Part shown: positions 59,740-64,000 of the stretch, piece after piece
How the letters are laid out: the number at the start of each line of letters is the position of its first letter
Position numbering within the stretch: position 1 is the first letter of the stretch
From: Isoetes taiwanensis
Lineage: Eukaryota > Streptophyta > Lycopodiopsida > Isoetales > Isoetaceae
Length of the DNA stretch: 64,000 bases
Reading direction: 5' to 3'
Assembly (NCBI GenBank): GCA_021234155.1
Contig: JAJEKV010000169.1
Location: forward strand, 748,978-812,977
Made by a program: the position numbers and the translations under genes
Notes under the pieces: generated by a model
The model's input: the letters and a program-made list of their open reading frames with translations, nothing else
What the model was told of the DNA's origin: nothing
Databases searched by the model: none

Positions 59740-62700
59740 TGCAAATATATCCATTGTACAATGAAACCTGCAAAATCGAGCAAAGATTGACATAATGTAA
59801 ACAAGTACAAGCTTCAAAGAAATATAACTTACCCAACTTGAAGGTCCAAAGGCAATTTCTCTTTCCTCATCAGTTACAGAGTTGGGGTCCTCTCTCTTTG
59901 ACGCTAAGACGGTCTTTAATATCCAATCTTCGGGCATAGTATCTGGTAGTGTGCATAGCTCAGGAGGGTATGGTGCTCGTGATTGTTGTCGCCATTGTCG
60001 TCGTTCTAGTTCCCTGGCTTGCTTTAGCTCATCATACTTTCGAACCCATTTCTCCATGCATTGCTCATTATGCACTATGTAAAATTTGATTGCATTAAGC
60101 TCATCGTGCTTTAGTTTGTAATTGCGCCCTTTGCTATGTAGCTTATCCAAGCTTTGTTCATGTTGTAGGAACGACACTGCTTCCTTATCAACTTTCTTAA
60201 GGTACGTTGATATGGCAAACTTGCAATCCTCGGCAACCCATCCTTCCGGACATGCTCCCTTCAAAGCTTAGCAAATTGCCTCACAAAGTCCTTAAGGACT
60301 TTCATGAACCGCTCAAGAAAAAACATCCAACGATAGGAGACGGGCCCTGCCCAATCAATGTCCTCAACTAGATGTACGAGCAAATGTACCTATTACAAAT
60401 AAATTTGTGAGAAACACTTGCGATAATGATCGACATATAAAAACTTTGTTACATTTTGAAACAAGCAAAGGTGCACTCAGATATCAAAGAAACTTGTTGG
60501 GAACACTTTCTCAAATAGGCAAAGGACTTCAATGGATAGCTCCTTCATTTGTTGAAGGTCTTTTTCATCAATCTCCTTTAATGATATCCATCCAGTAATG
60601 TAGAGATATCCTTCAATATACTTGTATCTATAATCACATCTACATAATCAAAGTTTGTAAATGAGCTTACCTACATAGCTTGGCCAATTTGAAAATAGGC
60701 TCACAAACTTTAGAAAGGCGATCCGTCGTAGAACCATAGGTAAAATCTCCTACAAGACAAGGACAAAGAAAAACAATAATTAAAAAAAACAGAGGTCAAT
60801 AAACTATATGACATATATACTCATATTATAGGAACTTACTCAAGCATTAACATTTTGTGGTAGTCATGGGACTTCAATCCGGTTAACTTATTGCCCTTCT
60901 TTGCCCAACACCTTTTAAAAGAGGAGCAGTACCCGGTTGGCATCTTCACTTCTTTAATAGACTCTTGCACAATATCCAAGTTCTTTTTAGTCAAAACCCA
61001 TGGCGGACGAGATTTTGGATTCTTTAGACTTGCATTACGACACGGGCTGTAATAATAAACAATCTTGTCGAGAAGCAACACTATCTTTCTCCCCGATGAT
61101 ATCTTTGCCATAGAGAATCTGAAATATTTTTCATGATATGCATTGGATCCAATAAAGCCGTGTACTTCAACTCCCAGCCAGTATGGTAACTCAAATAGTA
61201 TAGATAATCGTTTCATGCCATTTGGAGGAGTGACAATGATGTCATCAGGGACCTTCATAAACATCGCTTGCATGTTCACCTCTTTCCATGCCTTGTCTTC
61301 TCTTACGTTCCCATTGATCGAGCCAATCTCTTGTGGTCATGCACTTTGGAGTGTCTATTTTTGCTAGGGCTCCCCAAGTAATGGATGATCCATTGGTAAA
61401 AATTTTCATGGCCCTCGTATACATGTTTCTTCAATGAACTGTGAGTATCTTGATGTGATTTGGTCACCACAACGTCACATAAGCATATTGACCTTTAGTT
61501 TGTAGACCTATAGATATAAAAACAATTTTTATTATTGATGTAATTTTCATATAAAAAAAAGCCCTCAAAATAAATAAAAAGAACAAGAAGATACCGATTT
61601 ACATATCTTTGAGACCGGGGATAGTCATGCATTGTCCACATTAATATAGCCTTCAATGTAAATCTTTGCTCCCTAGATATTCTCTTAGAGATATCTACCA
61701 TGGGAACACCACTCCATAGAGTTTTCAAGTCGTCAATTAAGGGTGATAGATATACATCAAAATTTTTAGGTTGTGAAGGGCCTGCAATATCAAGACTCGG
61801 CATGATTAAAGACTCCCACTACATTTTATATAAAAAAAATATATTCCTAATAGAACTAAATGAATTGTACAAACCTGGAATTATCATGCTCAAGATGATA
61901 TGACCCCGTTTGATGGACTCATGTGGAGGGATGTTATAGTTTACAAGCATGACTGGCCATGTGGACCACGATGCTGTCCGTTGCGAAAAAGGATTGAAAC
62001 CATCTGTTGCGAGACCAAAGTGAATATGTCTTGGTTCATTTTGAAATTCGGGCTTATTTATAAATCTCCATGCATCCGAATCAGCGGGAATGCGCATAAC
62101 TCCATTAGAGCTACAGTTATTTACATGCCAACCCATCAAGGCAGCAATCTCCTTTGTCCTAAACATATGTTTAAGTCTAGGAATTATAGGAAAATACCGC
62201 AATACCTTGCATGGAATGGTCGAGCCTTGGACATCTTTACGGTACCTCGACTCGTTACATTTTGGACAATGAACCATATCCTTGGTGTCCTTATAATATA
62301 AGGTACACTCGTTTGGACATACATGGATGTTCTCGTACTCAAAACCAAGCGTCTTTATGAGCTTACGTGCTTCAGAACGACTAGAAGGAACCTTGTTTTC
62401 AGGAGGCAATATTTTGCAAATAAGTCTGCATACACAAATATATGATGATTAAGCCAACAAAGATAAACAATAAAATTTCATATGTTCGAGAATTAAGAGT
62501 TAGGAAGGGAAGGAAGAACCTTAATATTGCATCAACTGCAACATTTGATATCTTATATTGCCCTTGCAAGTTGAGGAGGCATAGGTTAAATGTCAATCTC
62601 GATATTTTGCAGCCCTCGTATAATTTTGTTTTGGCATCCTGGATTATCTGATCATCAAGGTATTTAGCTGGATCTACCTCAATGACTTCATCAACCTCAG

Positions 62701-62908
62701 AGGCGTGCATATCTTGTTTGTCAATGTCATTATCAATGCCTTGCATGAGAAACTCAAATTGAGCATGCTCGTACAACAAATCTTGAGTCGCCTCATCATA
62801 AGCATGACCAGTGTTTTGTTCCACATTCCCATTAACTATAGGATTTTCTCGTGCAATCTTTTCCATATCATCACGGTGGAACTTTGATATACGAGGAGCA
62901 TCTGGTAC
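59740..62908 (-). pseudogene. TNP2-like CACTA transposase (Transposase_21 with DUF4218 region), decayed
   Basis: Minus-strand exons follow the TNP2 plan. From 62908: an acidic N-terminal region ('LYEGCKISRLTFNLCLLNLQ'). 62427-61876: the conserved core with 'CPNECTLYYKD', 'CPKCNESRYR' and 'GLATDGFNPF'. 61803-61600: 'FDVYLSPLIDDLKTLW' and 'LMWTMHDYPR'. 61279-60836: 'LFELPYWL' and 'MPTGYCSSFKRC' then 'GLKSHDYHKMLM', the entry to DUF4218. 60390-60260: 'WAGPVSYRWMFFLERFM'. 60264-59830: the DUF4218 tail 'PEGWVAEDCKFAISTYL' and a linker to the missing C-terminal domain. Breaks include stops or shifts near 61450, 60700 and 60265. TNP2 proteins cut and join CACTA ends. Confidence 0.75.
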
Positions 62909-62989
62909 CTATAAAGCAGAATTTCATTAAAGTTGGAAATTTCGTGATTCCAATTTCTCGTGAAATCAGTTTCTTCCCTGTTTTATCAC

Positions 62990-63425
62990 ACATTTATGGC
63001 TAGATATGGCACTATTTGCTTAAAAAGAAACCAGTTATCATGCAAAAACCGCTACATTTAATATAAAACAGCGCGGTTTTAGTTGTCAGGAAGAGAACTA
63101 TGGCGCCATTTACTTGGAAAGTATGAGGAAAAGCGGCCCGAGAAACACAAAAGCAAATATTAAATTGCCAAAAAGCGCCCAGCAAGCAAACAAAATGGCG
63201 CGACGCTCCTTTAGCTTAGAAATAACCACAAAGCAAATAAGCGCAAACGCGATATTTGCTTTAACGTGAAAGGAAGCAAATGGTGTGCGCTATTTGCTTG
63301 AACGTGAAAGCAAGCAAATAGTGCGACGCCGCTTATTTAAGAGCGAGCAAATAGTGCAGGCGCGCTATTTGCGTGAACGTGAAGACCAAGCAAATAGTGC
63401 TCTCGCGCCATTTTGCTATAGATAA
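62990..63425 (-). repeat. Subterminal repeats of the TNP2 element (5' side)
   Basis: At least ten variants of GCAAATAGTGCGC / GCGC(T)ATTTGCTT are packed into about 430 bp on both strands, together with GCGCCATTT variants. On the minus strand they read CACTATTTGC, containing CACTA itself. The outermost copy ends at about 63399, a candidate terminus. Confidence 0.75.
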
Positions 63426-63577
63426 CACATATTTTCAGAAGACCATGTAGATATATATATTAATAGAAATATTATATAAGATACAATTTTTCAAAACACG
63501 AATTTTTTTAATAGTCATTGGCGAAGTGTTCATCGGAGACTTTCTCATAATCATCCGAAGGTTAATTTTCTTTGCGG
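63426..63577. other. Short AT-rich spacer
   Basis: Flank between the CACTA element and the retroelement fragment. Nothing recognised. Confidence 0.4.
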
Positions 63578-64000
63578 TCAATTTGATCCCCGCTTTCTTG
63601 CTCCGGCTTGGGCCGACGTCTCACCTTTCTGCTCAAATGAGAAGCTTCTTCGTCTGCCCCGAAATTCACCATCTTGCAAAGTCAAGACTTCCCGTTGGCG
63701 TTGGTCAATGGCCTTTGGGTCAAGCCAGGGGTACATGACGTTCTCGACCCTACCCAGAATGCCCGCTACGCATTTCATCTTTCCTAACTCATGCTCGTAT
63801 GTCACACTTGATTCTTCCCACATGAAGGGATGCCCTAGAGAAGGCTCCACAGGAAGAAATCTAGTACAATGTTACCTTTGAGGGCGGAGCTTATCAACAA
63901 GGTAGAACGCAGTTGGACCAATCGCTTTATGCACCAGGATATTCTCCCTCCATACCCCATAACTCCACTTAAACCTCTTTGCATGAGTTTTTAGCCATAA
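63578..64000 (-). mobile_element. Possible Ty3/gypsy integrase C-terminal fragment (fossil), runs off window
   Basis: The minus-strand reading resembles the 'WAYRT ... TGATPF.LVYG ... LPVEVEIPSL' region that ends gypsy-type integrases, in a weak form ('KWSYGVW' ... 'FLPVEPSLGHPF'). It is broken (a few interruptions in 420 bp) and old. It could also be an unrelated host exon. Confidence 0.35.

Larger units (their letters stand above)
59739..63425 (-). mobile_element. CACTA (En/Spm) DNA transposon, 3' part replaced by satellite
   Basis: A TNP2-type transposase gene on the minus strand is preceded by subterminal repeats on the right. Its 3' part is missing: similarity ends at the satellite boundary. 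The subterminal motif (AGCAAATAGTGCG / CACTATTTGC) differs from that of the element at 44.65-51.35 kb, so the two are separate families. Confidence 0.75.

Noticed and set aside
1-64000. tRNA, rRNA or organellar DNA insertions
   Set aside because: No cloverleaf-like or rRNA-core sequence was noticed. The initiator-Met-like 12-mer at 6573-6584 is a primer-binding site, not a tRNA gene.

Overview
This window looks like intergenic, transposon-rich DNA of a land-plant nuclear genome. The evidence is spliced GT-AG genes, a plant-type alpha/beta hydrolase, a plant LRR protein fragment, CACTA (En/Spm) transposons with TNP2-type transposase, Helitron-like ends, a Ty3/gypsy fossil with an initiator-Met-tRNA primer site, and telo-box (AAACCCTA) motifs. 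The HSPA12-like gene fragment and a DDE transposase with a DFAEN / SDGxxSQFKS / HGKGxHDGA signature are not what I would expect in a flowering plant. They hint at a fern, lycophyte or bryophyte, but the sequence alone does not settle the species.

Layout, left to right. 0-8.2 kb: an old, broken minus-strand Ty3/gypsy element with its 5' LTR at 6.59-8.23 kb and very GC-rich nested hairpins at 4.6-4.9 kb. 8.24-8.76 kb: a decayed copy of the 3' end of the hydrolase gene found at 35-37 kb. 9-17 kb: host gene debris (unknown minus-strand exon, broken coiled-coil gene, FCP1-like phosphatase domain, LRR pseudogene). 18.94 kb: a Helitron-like 3' end. 19.9-25.7 kb: a decayed LINE preceded by three ~155-bp repeats and ending in an (ATTCT)n tail. 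26.04-26.66 kb: a foldback element with 284-bp arms that look identical. 27-31.5 kb: an unusual decayed DDE DNA transposon. 33.1-34.4 kb: the 3' part of a second LINE.

35.58-37.01 kb: the one coherent host gene, a five-exon, 339-codon alpha/beta hydrolase on the minus strand whose catalytic Ser and His are both absent. 37-43 kb: mostly non-coding, with a second Helitron-like end (41.23 kb) and a RING-like exon. 43.7-44.65 kb: an HSPA12-like pseudogene cut off by a CACTA-like element (44.65 to ~51.35 kb). That element has TTTGTCACGCGTGACAAA palindromes near both ends and an eight-exon minus-strand gene that splices coherently apart from one 1-nt shift.

52.65-59.74 kb: a tandem satellite with a ~1.33-kb higher-order unit (five complete periods, plus partial units at both edges). 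It carries sixteen inverted pairs of telo-box motifs. It abuts, at base 59,738/59,739, a second CACTA element whose TNP2 transposase gene runs on the minus strand to 62.9 kb, with subterminal CACTATTTGC repeats to ~63.42 kb. The right edge holds a probable fragment of another Ty3/gypsy fossil. The genes do not form a pathway; the region is best read as layered insertions around two or three host gene remnants.
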